Shown piece after piece: positions 1-6,657 of a stretch of 7,554 bases of DNA. The stretch comes from Verrucomicrobiota bacterium. Lineage in GTDB: Bacteria; Verrucomicrobiota; Kiritimatiellia; B70-G9. The stretch is taken from contig QNAJ01000067.1 of the NCBI GenBank assembly GCA_003641465.1, positions 1 through 7,554 on the forward strand, in the 5' to 3' direction. The notes under the pieces are model-generated. The model ran no database searches. It was not told the DNA's origin and saw only the letters and a list, made by a program, of their open reading frames with translations. Each line of letters opens with the position of its first letter. The first letter of the stretch is position 1. Position numbers and translations under genes: made by a program.

Positions 1-285
1 ATCCTCCGCATCCGGTCCGCCTGCGCTCCCGGTGGCACCGCCGATATACATGAACCCTGCAGGTGTCGGTAATCGCATGCCGTGTGCCCGGTCGGTAGAA
101 TAGAGAAATATTGCCTGCATGATCTGCCGGACATTGGAAATACACTTCATCCGGCGCCCCTTTTCCCTGGCCCGCGCCAACGAAGGCAATACAAGACCCG
201 CCAGTATAGCAATGATCGCTATGACAACGAGTAACTCTATGAGCGTAAAGGAACAACGCCTTCTACCGGACCAATCTTTTTTCAT
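1..285 (-). CDS. Type II secretion/type IV pilus-like pseudopilin, N-terminal part (truncated by window edge)
   Basis: This reading frame is open from an ATG at 285 to the window edge, giving the first 95 residues; the C-terminus lies outside. A short basic leader (MKKDWSGRRRCS) precedes FTLIELLVVIAIIAILAG, the class III signal and hydrophobic helix of prepilin-type proteins, with the conserved Glu at +5. The following ARAREKGRRMKCISNVRQIM stretch, with Cys 49 and a QI motif, is the style seen in the numerous PVC-group pseudopilins. The family is inserted in the inner membrane, then cleaved and N-methylated by a prepilin peptidase. The residue before the Phe is Ser, where Gly is usual. The start at 285 is chosen for its AAAGGAG ribosome site; in-frame ATGs at 342 (GGAG, 5 nt away) and 360 would add 19 or 25 residues. 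The gene begins 88 bp after the polymerase gene with no visible terminator between, so co-transcription is possible. Family assignment is firm; its specific role is unknown. Confidence 0.88.
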   Translation of the reverse strand, partial: MKKDWSGRRRCSFTLIELLVVIAIIAILAGLVLPSLARAREKGRRMKCISNVRQIMQAIFLYSTDRAHGMRLPTPAGFMYIGGATGSAGGPDAED

Positions 286-294
286 TCCAGGGCT

Positions 295-301
295 CTCCTT
301 T
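295..301 (-). promoter_or_regulatory. Ribosome binding site of the pseudopilin gene
   Basis: AAAGGAG on the minus strand ends 9 nt before the ATG at 285. The two strongest sites in the window (ahead of 7293 and 6601) have the same spacing. This favours the 285 start over the in-frame ATGs at 342 and 360. Confidence 0.65.
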
Positions 302-373
302 CCCACGGACTTCTTCTTATGCTGCTGCGCCTGTATTTCCATCGCATCTCCGCCTGCCATGTGCTTAGGGGGT

Positions 374-2287
374 CTACTGAGTCCCGTCGCTGAGGCGGCG
401 CTGCAACAATTCAACATTTACCTTTGCCACACGGCTATCCGGATCTATCCGCAAAGCCCTTTCAAACACTTCTGATGCTTCTTCAAACTGTTTGTCAAAC
501 CGCAGAAGCAGCCCCAGCTCTATCAACAGATCCCGGTCGCGGGGTGTAAATTCCACCGCATTTCTCAGTAAGGCTAACGCTGCTGACTTCCTGCCTAATG
601 AGTACAGGGTTTTGGCTTTGCCGATGATCAGATCGGGATCATACCGATTGCGTGCCAGCGCCAGCTCGTACCATTCAAGAGCCCTATTTCCAGCCTTTCG
701 CCGGAGGTCGTCAGCCCATGCCCAGAAAGCCTCGGTCTTGTAGCTGTGGGCTGTGCCTGCAAAGGGACGCCAATCACACCGGTTGACTATGGCCGCCGCG
801 CGGTAACTCCGGCGGGCTTCCTGCAAAAGCAACGAATCCCGCAGGCGATCACCCGCGAGTGTAGCCACGTACCCCACACCCGACCGCACAGTCTGGACAG
901 CGAGGATGCACATTGCAAATGCAATCACGGCCGCCTTCCAAACTGTCCATGCCGATTCACCAATAGCCTGCGCGCTTTCGAATGACCGGGTACGCGAATC
1001 CAACGCCAGCGGCACCGCAACCACCATGGCCAAACTGAGGACATTCGCCGGAATGTGGAAATTGAAATCGAAGACCGCATGTATTCCTGACGCAACTATT
1101 GCCCCCACCGCTCCAATAGCCAGATAAGCTTCGCGCGACCTTTCGGCCGCAAAAACCGTCCGGAGCAGGCGAGCCATCAGAAAGGAAACCGCAGATCCAA
1201 TCGCCAACAATCCCGTTATCCCGGTCTCTGCAAGAGTCTGCAGATATTCATTGTGCGTGTACCGGAACAAGAACTGCAGATTATGGGACTTGTAATGCTC
1301 GTAAAGCCACCGAAAAGCCCCCACGCCGATTCCAAAAACCGGCGAGTCCCGGAACATGGTCAGCGTATCTTTCCACAACAGCAGACGAACCCGGACTGCG
1401 GAATCCCCCGCTGACGGCACCGCCATCAGCCACCTTTGGCGAGCAGCCGGAAAGAACCACAGAACCAGCGCCCCGGCAACCACCGCCAGTATGCCGGCCG
1501 ACAGGGCCCCTGCCGCCGCCCACTTGGGGTTACGCCTCCAACCCCAGAAAGCAAACATAACCACCAGTCCCGCCACTATCCCCAGCCCACCGCTCCGGGA
1601 AAGCGTGAGCACCAAACAGATCAGAACCACTACGATGCCATATATAGCCACGATTCTGAGCCAACCGCTGGCTGCTCGCGTAATCAGTACCGCCAGCATC
1701 AGGCAAAGGCCGATCTGCAGGAGATTGGCAAAATGATTGGGACAGATGTATGTGCCGCTCGCTCGCATCCCATACGTGGCCGGGCGGAGGCGCCACAAAA
1801 CATGCCGGTCACCCCGAATCTGCTGAACCAGCGCATACAGGCATACGGCTATGAGCAGAAGGGAAAAATAGCCCAGTAGAACCCGCCAGCGCCGATTACT
1901 CCCCTCGGCCAGAACACCCGACAGAGTAAAGAGCACGGCAACAACCGCTCCCCACATTACCAGAAGATGCCACGCCTCCACCCGTACCGGCGAAAAAAAA
2001 CCCCGAAGCCAGATGTACACGAGCGGAATCGATAAAATGCCGACCAGCCCTGTGGTCCCCCTGCCGGATATGGGACGTTCGAAAAAGCAACGTAACACCC
2101 ACATGAGTGAGCCAAACACTACGAGTCCAAGTGACAAGGCATAGGACCAACGTGGAACGCCGCCGAAGAAGACTACCGCGCAGGTCAGCCCCCCACCGAT
2201 CATCGAAAGAACCGTCCAGTCTAGAAACACCACCCCCACTGGAAGGGCAGGTCTGCGGCGTCTCCGCCGACGGTCGGGAGCCCTCAT
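374..2287 (-). CDS. Wzy_C-family O-antigen polymerase/ligase with C-terminal TPR region
   Basis: This is a polytopic inner-membrane protein with roughly ten or more hydrophobic segments over residues 15-475. Numbering here is for the longer 643-aa form starting with GTG at 2305; the ATG at 2287 gives 637 aa. Wzy_C hallmarks are GTYICPNHFANLL (184-196), LSRSGG (235-240), the large periplasmic loop with RLLLWKDTLTMFRDSP (307-322), HNEYLQTLAETGITGLL (351-367) with the expected functional His 351, and DFNFHIPAN (413-421). Residues about 540-640 form two to three TPR-like helical pairs ending in FERALRIDPDS. The family joins lipid-linked glycans to each other (Wzy), to lipid A (WaaL) or to protein (PglL/PilO); motifs alone cannot separate these. 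Beside OPX and Wzz/BY-kinase genes, polymerase is the likeliest role. The N-terminus carries seven consecutive Arg (12-18), fitting a cytoplasmic start. Neither start has a good ribosome site. The gene follows the OPX gene by at most 29 bp, so one transcript is likely. Confidence 0.9.
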   Translation of the reverse strand: MRAPDRRRRRRRPALPVGVVFLDWTVLSMIGGGLTCAVVFFGGVPRWSYALSLGLVVFGSLMWVLRCFFERPISGRGTTGLVGILSIPLVYIWLRGFFSPVRVEAWHLLVMWGAVVAVLFTLSGVLAEGSNRRWRVLLGYFSLLLIAVCLYALVQQIRGDRHVLWRLRPATYGMRASGTYICPNHFANLLQIGLCLMLAVLITRAASGWLRIVAIYGIVVVLICLVLTLSRSGGLGIVAGLVVMFAFWGWRRNPKWAAAGALSAGILAVVAGALVLWFFPAARQRWLMAVPSAGDSAVRVRLLLWKDTLTMFRDSPVFGIGVGAFRWLYEHYKSHNLQFLFRYTHNEYLQTLAETGITGLLAIGSAVSFLMARLLRTVFAAERSREAYLAIGAVGAIVASGIHAVFDFNFHIPANVLSLAMVVAVPLALDSRTRSFESAQAIGESAWTVWKAAVIAFAMCILAVQTVRSGVGYVATLAGDRLRDSLLLQEARRSYRAAAIVNRCDWRPFAGTAHSYKTEAFWAWADDLRRKAGNRALEWYELALARNRYDPDLIIGKAKTLYSLGRKSAALALLRNAVEFTPRDRDLLIELGLLLRFDKQFEEASEVFERALRIDPDSRVAKVNVELLQRRLSDGTQ

Positions 2288-2316
2288 GTCAACACCGGGA
2301 CTCACCGGTCAAGGAC

Positions 2317-3027
2317 TCAAAAAATGCTGCGAGGCACTACGATCACATCCCCGGGTGTGATCGGAATGTCCCGCTCCGGATACCTCTCGATTTCACGGGC
2401 GTTCACATAGAAAGTCCGCTGACCGCGGATAATGCGGATCTTCTTGGGATTGGCGAATTCCGTATATCCGCCCGCTGCGGCGATAGCGCGGGAAAGCGTC
2501 ATTTCACCCATCAGGGGAAACCGGCCGGGCTTTCGCACCTCACCACGCACGAAGAAACTTTTGGTGGGAAGTACCACGTTGACGGCAAGATCGTTGTAGA
2601 TCTTATTAGTGATGTACTCCTGGCGGATCATCTTCTCGACCTGTGCTGTAGTCATTCCCTGCACCTTGACCCTGCCCAAGTACGGAACTGTAATGCATCC
2701 TTCCTCATCAACCACGTCTTCGATCATCTGTTCTTCCGGGATGCCTCGCAGGTAAACCACCACATGGTCGCCTTCGCGCAGGGTGAAGCTTGAAGATCTA
2801 GCCACGGCAGCATCAAGGACATCTCTGCGGCGACGTGTTGTTCTGCTCACACGGCGGTTCTGCTTGCCGAAAATATCCTCTATCCGCACCCGCCGCGAAC
2901 TTCTGCTGGGGTACCGCACTACGCTCCGGGACCCGGAAGCACATCCGGTGGACAGGATAAGAGCAGCAAGCAGAAACACCAGACCAAGAAGCAGGCCCGC
3001 CCGCCGTATGTATCCTATTGTGCCCAT
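2317..3027 (-). CDS. Polysaccharide export (OPX, Wza-like) lipoprotein, short form with one SLBB domain
   Basis: This lipoprotein is about 236 aa. An N-terminal hydrophobic segment ends in LILSTGC, a lipobox-like site with Cys 29 as the probable acylated residue. An Arg-rich linker follows, then the polysaccharide export domain (about 80-153; FTLREGDHVVVYLRGIPEEQ, later VDEEGCITVPYLGRVKVQG). One SLBB domain (about 156-232; FFVRGEVRKPGRFPLMGEMT, AAAGGYTEFANPKKIRIIRG) closes the protein at VIVVPRSIF. The family forms periplasmic ring channels for polysaccharide export. E. coli Wza is much longer, with further SLBB-like repeats and a C-terminal amphipathic helix that crosses the outer membrane; both are missing here, so a separate outer-membrane pore is expected. 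The ATG at 3027 is preferred, with a weak GGA 7 nt ahead. A TTG at 3039 would add four residues and sit 2 nt after the kinase stop codon. Either way the coupling to the kinase gene is tight. Confidence 0.9.
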   Translation of the reverse strand: MGTIGYIRRAGLLLGLVFLLAALILSTGCASGSRSVVRYPSRSSRRVRIEDIFGKQNRRVSRTTRRRRDVLDAAVARSSSFTLREGDHVVVYLRGIPEEQMIEDVVDEEGCITVPYLGRVKVQGMTTAQVEKMIRQEYITNKIYNDLAVNVVLPTKSFFVRGEVRKPGRFPLMGEMTLSRAIAAAGGYTEFANPKKIRIIRGQRTFYVNAREIERYPERDIPITPGDVIVVPRSIF

Positions 3028-3041
3028 GGGTGGTTCCAAAT

Positions 3042-5144
3042 TCAGGTCTCTACGTCAGCAATTTCCTTCTCCGCCGGGATTTCTTCGCTCCCGTAGTGCC
3101 CATAGGAATGATAGTAATAGTAGTAGTCATCCCGCATGATATTTATGTTGTTCAGCACCACTCCCACGATACGCCCGCCCACATTCTCAATAACTTTCTT
3201 GGCCCGGAGGGTCATGACGCGCGGATACTTGCGGTACTGAACCACCAGCAGAACACCGTCCACCTCACTTGCCAGAATCGACGCATCGCTGACTCCCATG
3301 ATCGGAGGGGAGTCGAAAAAGACCAGGTCATATCTCATCTTCAGGTTCTTGATCAGTTCGCGCATTCTCTGCGAATCAAGCAACCCCAGCGAAGTCCGGG
3401 GAAGGCGGCCACTTGGCAGGAAATGCAAGTTCGTCACGGACGTTGGCTTGATGGTTTCCTCCACGGGCACGTCCCTCATGAGCACGTTAGTCAGTCCGAA
3501 CTGATTCGAGGTATCCAGAATCTTATGTAGTACCGGTCTGCGCAGGTCAGACTCCACCATAAGCACGCGGTCACCCAGTTGTGCACAGACATAGGCCAGA
3601 TTAAAGAGCGTCGTGGACTTGCCTTCGCCCACACCGCCGCTGACGAAGGCGTAAGCACCACCGGACACTCCTCGATTGGCGAACTGCAGATTCGTCCGCA
3701 GAACGCGGTAGGCTTCGGCATGCGGGCTGTCCGGTCCTTCCTGATGCAGCGGGCGCACTTTCTGCGGTATGATACCCAGCACCGGCAGTCCCAGATAGCG
3801 CTCCACGTCCTCAACCGTCTTGACAGAGGTATCCAGGTATTCGATGAAGTATGCCAGTCCGACTCCTGCACCCAGTCCCAAGACGAGACTGATTATCAAG
3901 TTGAGATAGTAATTCGGCCTGACCGGAAACTGCCCCGGTTCAGCCTCATCCACAATTTCGACGGGTGTACGCGGGACGTGAAACTCAATTCCCTCCTGCG
4001 CCACGCGGGCACGCAAAGCATCCAGAATGGACCGCTGGACATCCAGATTGCGCTGAGCGCGCTCAAAGGGCAGAAACCGCTCTCTCTCCGCCTCAATATC
4101 CATTTGCTTGGCAGCCCGCAGTTCCGCATCCAGGGCCTCATACTTCTGCTTAGCCACCTCGTAATCCGCCCGGAGACCTTTCTTCAGTCCCTCCAGCGCA
4201 GCATCCAACTGGCGCTTCAATTCCGCCCTGCCCGCCAGTAGGCGCTGTACCTGGGGATGATTTTCTCCATAATTCGCGCGGGCCAGTTTCAGCGAGACCT
4301 CTGTGTCAATAAGATTCTGCCGTATCGCCGCAATGGCGTCGTCGCGTACCACATATGCCGACGCATTCATCAGATCTTCGCCGGTTAACCCCTCAAGCTG
4401 TTCCAGGCGTGACTTCCGCACCAGCATATCCACCCGAGCTGCAATGCGGTCCGCTTCCAGTTGCTGAAGCCGCAGCTTGTCCAGGCGCACCCCCCGCATA
4501 ATGGTGCTCACCCCCAGCTCCTTACGTAATTGTTCAACCTCCTCTTCCACCTGATTTACAATATCACGCTGCTTCTCCAGCTCATTCTTCAATGCGTCAA
4601 TGGCACGCTTGATCTCCTTCCGCTTCACAGAAAGGCGATAGTCCCGATACACATAGGCTATTTCGTTCGCCAAGCGAGCCGCCTCCTGAGGGTCATCTCG
4701 ATAGACTTTGATCGAAATTAGGCTGGTATCCCGGTACTGTTCGACCGCCACGCTGTTTTCCAAGATGGTGTACGCTTCCTGCAGGGTAAGTGGCTGGCCG
4801 TCCTCCCGATACTTCTTCCCCCATACCCGCGTAAGGTCCAGATTCTTGATCACTTCATAGAGTATCGTGCGCGACTGAATGACCTGATACTGAGTGCGCA
4901 GGAAGTAAGGATCGTAGGAAGGCACGATCTGCCGCTCGAACACGTTTACATCCAGGGCATCGGGCCGTACCAGTATGCGCGCCTCTGACATGTAGGTCTT
5001 GGGCAATGTGAAAGTAATGGCGGCCCCGGTGAGTACCACCAGAATGCTTACCGCGAGGACAATCTCCTTCCGCGATCGGATAACCCGCCAGTAATCAAGA
5101 AAATGAAGACCTGCTTCCTCTCTCTTCTCCTCTGCCGTTTCCAT
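3042..5144 (-). CDS. Fused Wzz chain-length regulator and BY tyrosine autokinase (polysaccharide co-polymerase)
   Basis: This 700-aa inner-membrane protein has the complete Wzc/GumC-kinase architecture. Residues about 13-60 hold the Wzz start and TM1 (29-47, IVLAVSILVVLTGAAITFT). A long periplasmic part follows, strongly coiled-coil at about 175-385. A Pro-rich segment (391-410) leads to TM2 (about 413-434). The cytoplasmic BY-kinase has the oligomerisation motif EAYRVLRTN (477-485), Walker A SGGVGEGKST (502-511, Lys 509), Walker A' VLMVESDLRRP (527-537) and Walker B LVFFDSPP (607-614, Asp 611). The tail carries seven Tyr within residues 674-684, five of them consecutive, which is the expected autophosphorylation cluster. 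The role known for the family is to set chain length and drive export by cycling between phosphorylated and unphosphorylated oligomers, with the OPX partner on the periplasmic side. Walker A' has Glu 531 where Asp is usual. The ribosome site is weak (GCGGGG, 6 nt from the ATG). No cognate phosphatase gene is in the window. Confidence 0.96.
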   Translation of the reverse strand: METAEEKREEAGLHFLDYWRVIRSRKEIVLAVSILVVLTGAAITFTLPKTYMSEARILVRPDALDVNVFERQIVPSYDPYFLRTQYQVIQSRTILYEVIKNLDLTRVWGKKYREDGQPLTLQEAYTILENSVAVEQYRDTSLISIKVYRDDPQEAARLANEIAYVYRDYRLSVKRKEIKRAIDALKNELEKQRDIVNQVEEEVEQLRKELGVSTIMRGVRLDKLRLQQLEADRIAARVDMLVRKSRLEQLEGLTGEDLMNASAYVVRDDAIAAIRQNLIDTEVSLKLARANYGENHPQVQRLLAGRAELKRQLDAALEGLKKGLRADYEVAKQKYEALDAELRAAKQMDIEAERERFLPFERAQRNLDVQRSILDALRARVAQEGIEFHVPRTPVEIVDEAEPGQFPVRPNYYLNLIISLVLGLGAGVGLAYFIEYLDTSVKTVEDVERYLGLPVLGIIPQKVRPLHQEGPDSPHAEAYRVLRTNLQFANRGVSGGAYAFVSGGVGEGKSTTLFNLAYVCAQLGDRVLMVESDLRRPVLHKILDTSNQFGLTNVLMRDVPVEETIKPTSVTNLHFLPSGRLPRTSLGLLDSQRMRELIKNLKMRYDLVFFDSPPIMGVSDASILASEVDGVLLVVQYRKYPRVMTLRAKKVIENVGGRIVGVVLNNINIMRDDYYYYYHSYGHYGSEEIPAEKEIADVET

Positions 5145-5332
5145 GTCGTACCCCGCTCTGCCTCAGCTTTGCTCCCCCTGGCCTTCAAGCGCCGCAACCG
5201 GGACTATATATACCAGAAACGATCAGGACGCAATACGGTGACCCTGCAATTTTCCGCGGAGGAAATGATACCCGGCCGTCCGCGCGCTACGATCCCCACG
5301 GCCCTCTCACCGTCCTGCCCTACCAGCCGGGC
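5145..5332. other. Intergenic gap between beta-barrel and kinase genes
   Basis: No coding sequence is supported in these 188 bp; frames on both strands are short and lack ribosome sites. The gap contains a possible promoter (5203-5233) and a perfect 8-bp palindrome, TCCGCGGA, at 5253-5260. The part just after the barrel stop codon is GC-rich with only short imperfect stems and no T-run, so I do not call a terminator. Confidence 0.6.
5203..5233 (-). promoter_or_regulatory. Possible internal sigma70-like promoter ahead of the kinase gene
   Basis: On the minus strand, TTGCGT (5228-5233) is followed after 15-17 nt by TGGTATATATAGT. This contains an extended -10 TGn element and overlapping TATATA/TATAGT boxes (5203-5212). 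A start here would leave a leader of about 50-55 nt before the ATG at 5144. The gap is the largest between coding regions inside the cluster, so a second promoter for the kinase, OPX and polymerase genes is reasonable. The -35 match is only partial. Confidence 0.45.
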
Positions 5333-6601
5333 TCAGAGCCTGAGCTTCCACCCCACGTGGATCCGGTTGCGCTCAAAATCCTCCCGGAGATCGGAATCGA
5401 GCTTGCTGTATTGCCAGCCGGCCTCAAGCCAGTTCGCCCGGTTGACCTTATAGGTTACTCGGGCACTGACCTGGTAAATGTCCTCACTCTTGTCGGAAAC
5501 CGCATCTATGAACTCATCAGTCAGGGGCGCATCCAGGGCAGCACCGCTGACTCCCGGTGCAATCTCCTCTATCACCTTAGCCGGCAGATCCCGCAGCGTC
5601 GCTCCCTGGGGCAAATCATCTCCGTCATAGTCCCCCTTGGTATAGATGCCCGAGAGGTAGACCGATATCTTGGCAGTCAGATCATGCGCCAGATTGGCAA
5701 ACAGCCGCGTGCGTGTCTGATTCCCGAACGGGTACACATCTGTCTCAAACAGCGAATACCCCGCTCCGCCGGTCAAACGGGTGGCGGGAGATGGCAGAAA
5801 CGTAACCGATATTTCCCCGTAAGGAGTGTCCTGAATATCACCCTGTGCTTCGTCAAGGTCCTTGCGTTCATACCCCACCCTCAGATTCGCAAAAAGGTTG
5901 GGGTTGAACACCTGCTGGAAGGCCGCCCCGACCTGATAGTCGTCGGAATCCCGATTCAGAGCAGATTTGTAGTCCGCGGTCTGGAAACGCAGGTCCATCC
6001 CGATCGACGACTCGGGAACAATATTGTGGTAAATCGTCAGACCGGCGACATAGATATCATAGTCCTCCCGGTCAGCAACGTCATCGTCGTCGTACCGCAA
6101 AGTCAGGTACCGGCCGGAAAAATCCATCCGCGTATCGGGCTGAAGTACAGTGGTGAGACCGCCTTCAAAGCTATTGTAAAGATAATCATTGTTTTCACGA
6201 ACCACCCGGCCCTCTTCCACCAGCTCAGGCAGTTCAGCCCGCCGCAGCGTGTCTTTCAATCCCAGGCTGAAACGCGGCGAGAACTTGTGGTTGAACACCA
6301 GATCCACTGCATGATGAAAGTCGGTCTCATCCTCGGGACGGTCATCCCACCATACAAATGAAGGCCGGTATCTCAATCCCAGAAAAGTATCATCCAGGTT
6401 CGCGTCCAAAGAAAATTCCGCCTCTTCGATGATCTTCCAGCTCTCATCAGTATTCTCTTCTTCCTGGCGGATATTGTCATCGTACTCAAGCCTCAGCCGG
6501 TTGAATATCCGGAACGGAAGCCCCCCCTCACTACCGCTACTGGCCAGAGGAAGGAAGACAACCACTAGCCCCGCGGCCAGTGCCAGTCTGACTACCTTCA
6601 T
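5333..6601 (-). CDS. Outer-membrane beta-barrel protein, EpsL / beta-barrel porin 2-like
   Basis: This is a 422-aa protein with a Sec signal peptide (MKVVRLALAAGLVVVFLPLASS, cleaved near residues 22-24). The rest is a series of alternating amphipathic strands with aromatic ends, separated by acidic turns, as in outer-membrane barrels. LRLEYDDNIR (36-45) near the mature N-terminus matches the pattern common at the start of EpsL / putative beta-barrel porin 2 proteins, which often accompany exopolysaccharide genes. Repeated strand-turn units are seen at 73-84, 98-118, 158-170, 181-193, 222-244, 262-284, 297-320, 374-386 and 390-400. Loops are very acidic (EEEN at 47-50, DDDD at 171-174). A non-strand, probably helical insertion lies at about 327-373. 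The protein ends in WKLRL, not the more usual terminal Phe or Trp. In context it is the best candidate for the outer-membrane pore serving the short OPX lipoprotein. The substrate is unknown; family naming is from memory of motif style. Confidence 0.82.
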   Translation of the reverse strand: MKVVRLALAAGLVVVFLPLASSGSEGGLPFRIFNRLRLEYDDNIRQEEENTDESWKIIEEAEFSLDANLDDTFLGLRYRPSFVWWDDRPEDETDFHHAVDLVFNHKFSPRFSLGLKDTLRRAELPELVEEGRVVRENNDYLYNSFEGGLTTVLQPDTRMDFSGRYLTLRYDDDDVADREDYDIYVAGLTIYHNIVPESSIGMDLRFQTADYKSALNRDSDDYQVGAAFQQVFNPNLFANLRVGYERKDLDEAQGDIQDTPYGEISVTFLPSPATRLTGGAGYSLFETDVYPFGNQTRTRLFANLAHDLTAKISVYLSGIYTKGDYDGDDLPQGATLRDLPAKVIEEIAPGVSGAALDAPLTDEFIDAVSDKSEDIYQVSARVTYKVNRANWLEAGWQYSKLDSDLREDFERNRIHVGWKLRL

Positions 6602-6608
6602 CGTCTGT

Positions 6609-6617
6609 AACCTCCTT
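6609..6617 (-). promoter_or_regulatory. Ribosome binding site of the beta-barrel gene
   Basis: AAGGAGGTT on the minus strand is a near-perfect Shine-Dalgarno. Its AAGGAGG core ends 9 nt before the ATG at 6601, which fixes that start. It lies in the 56-bp gap after the upstream gene's stop codon, where no terminator is visible, so the two genes are probably co-transcribed. Confidence 0.85.
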
Positions 6618-6657
6618 GTCTAGATCTGACCCACCCGTGACTGAATACGGTTCAATC

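Noticed and set aside
2256..2269. Minus-strand CGGCG-GAGA-CGCCG hairpin with a GNRA-type loop near the start of the polymerase gene
   Set aside because: It lies within codons for the seven-Arg run; CGN/AGR codon choice alone readily produces such a short stem.
2283..2292. Perfect -35-like TTGACA (2286-2291) at the polymerase start
   Set aside because: No -10-like sequence follows at 16-18 nt; the downstream bases are GC-rich Arg codons.
6091..6099. Short GTC-type trinucleotide repeat as a microsatellite or phase-variation tract
   Set aside because: It encodes part of the four-Asp loop of the barrel, is in frame and too short for likely phase variation.
5357..6361. Long plus-strand open frame opposite the beta-barrel gene
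   Set aside because: It is an antisense shadow: no ribosome site, no signal or domain pattern, while the minus strand has a clear signal peptide, barrel pattern and ribosome site.
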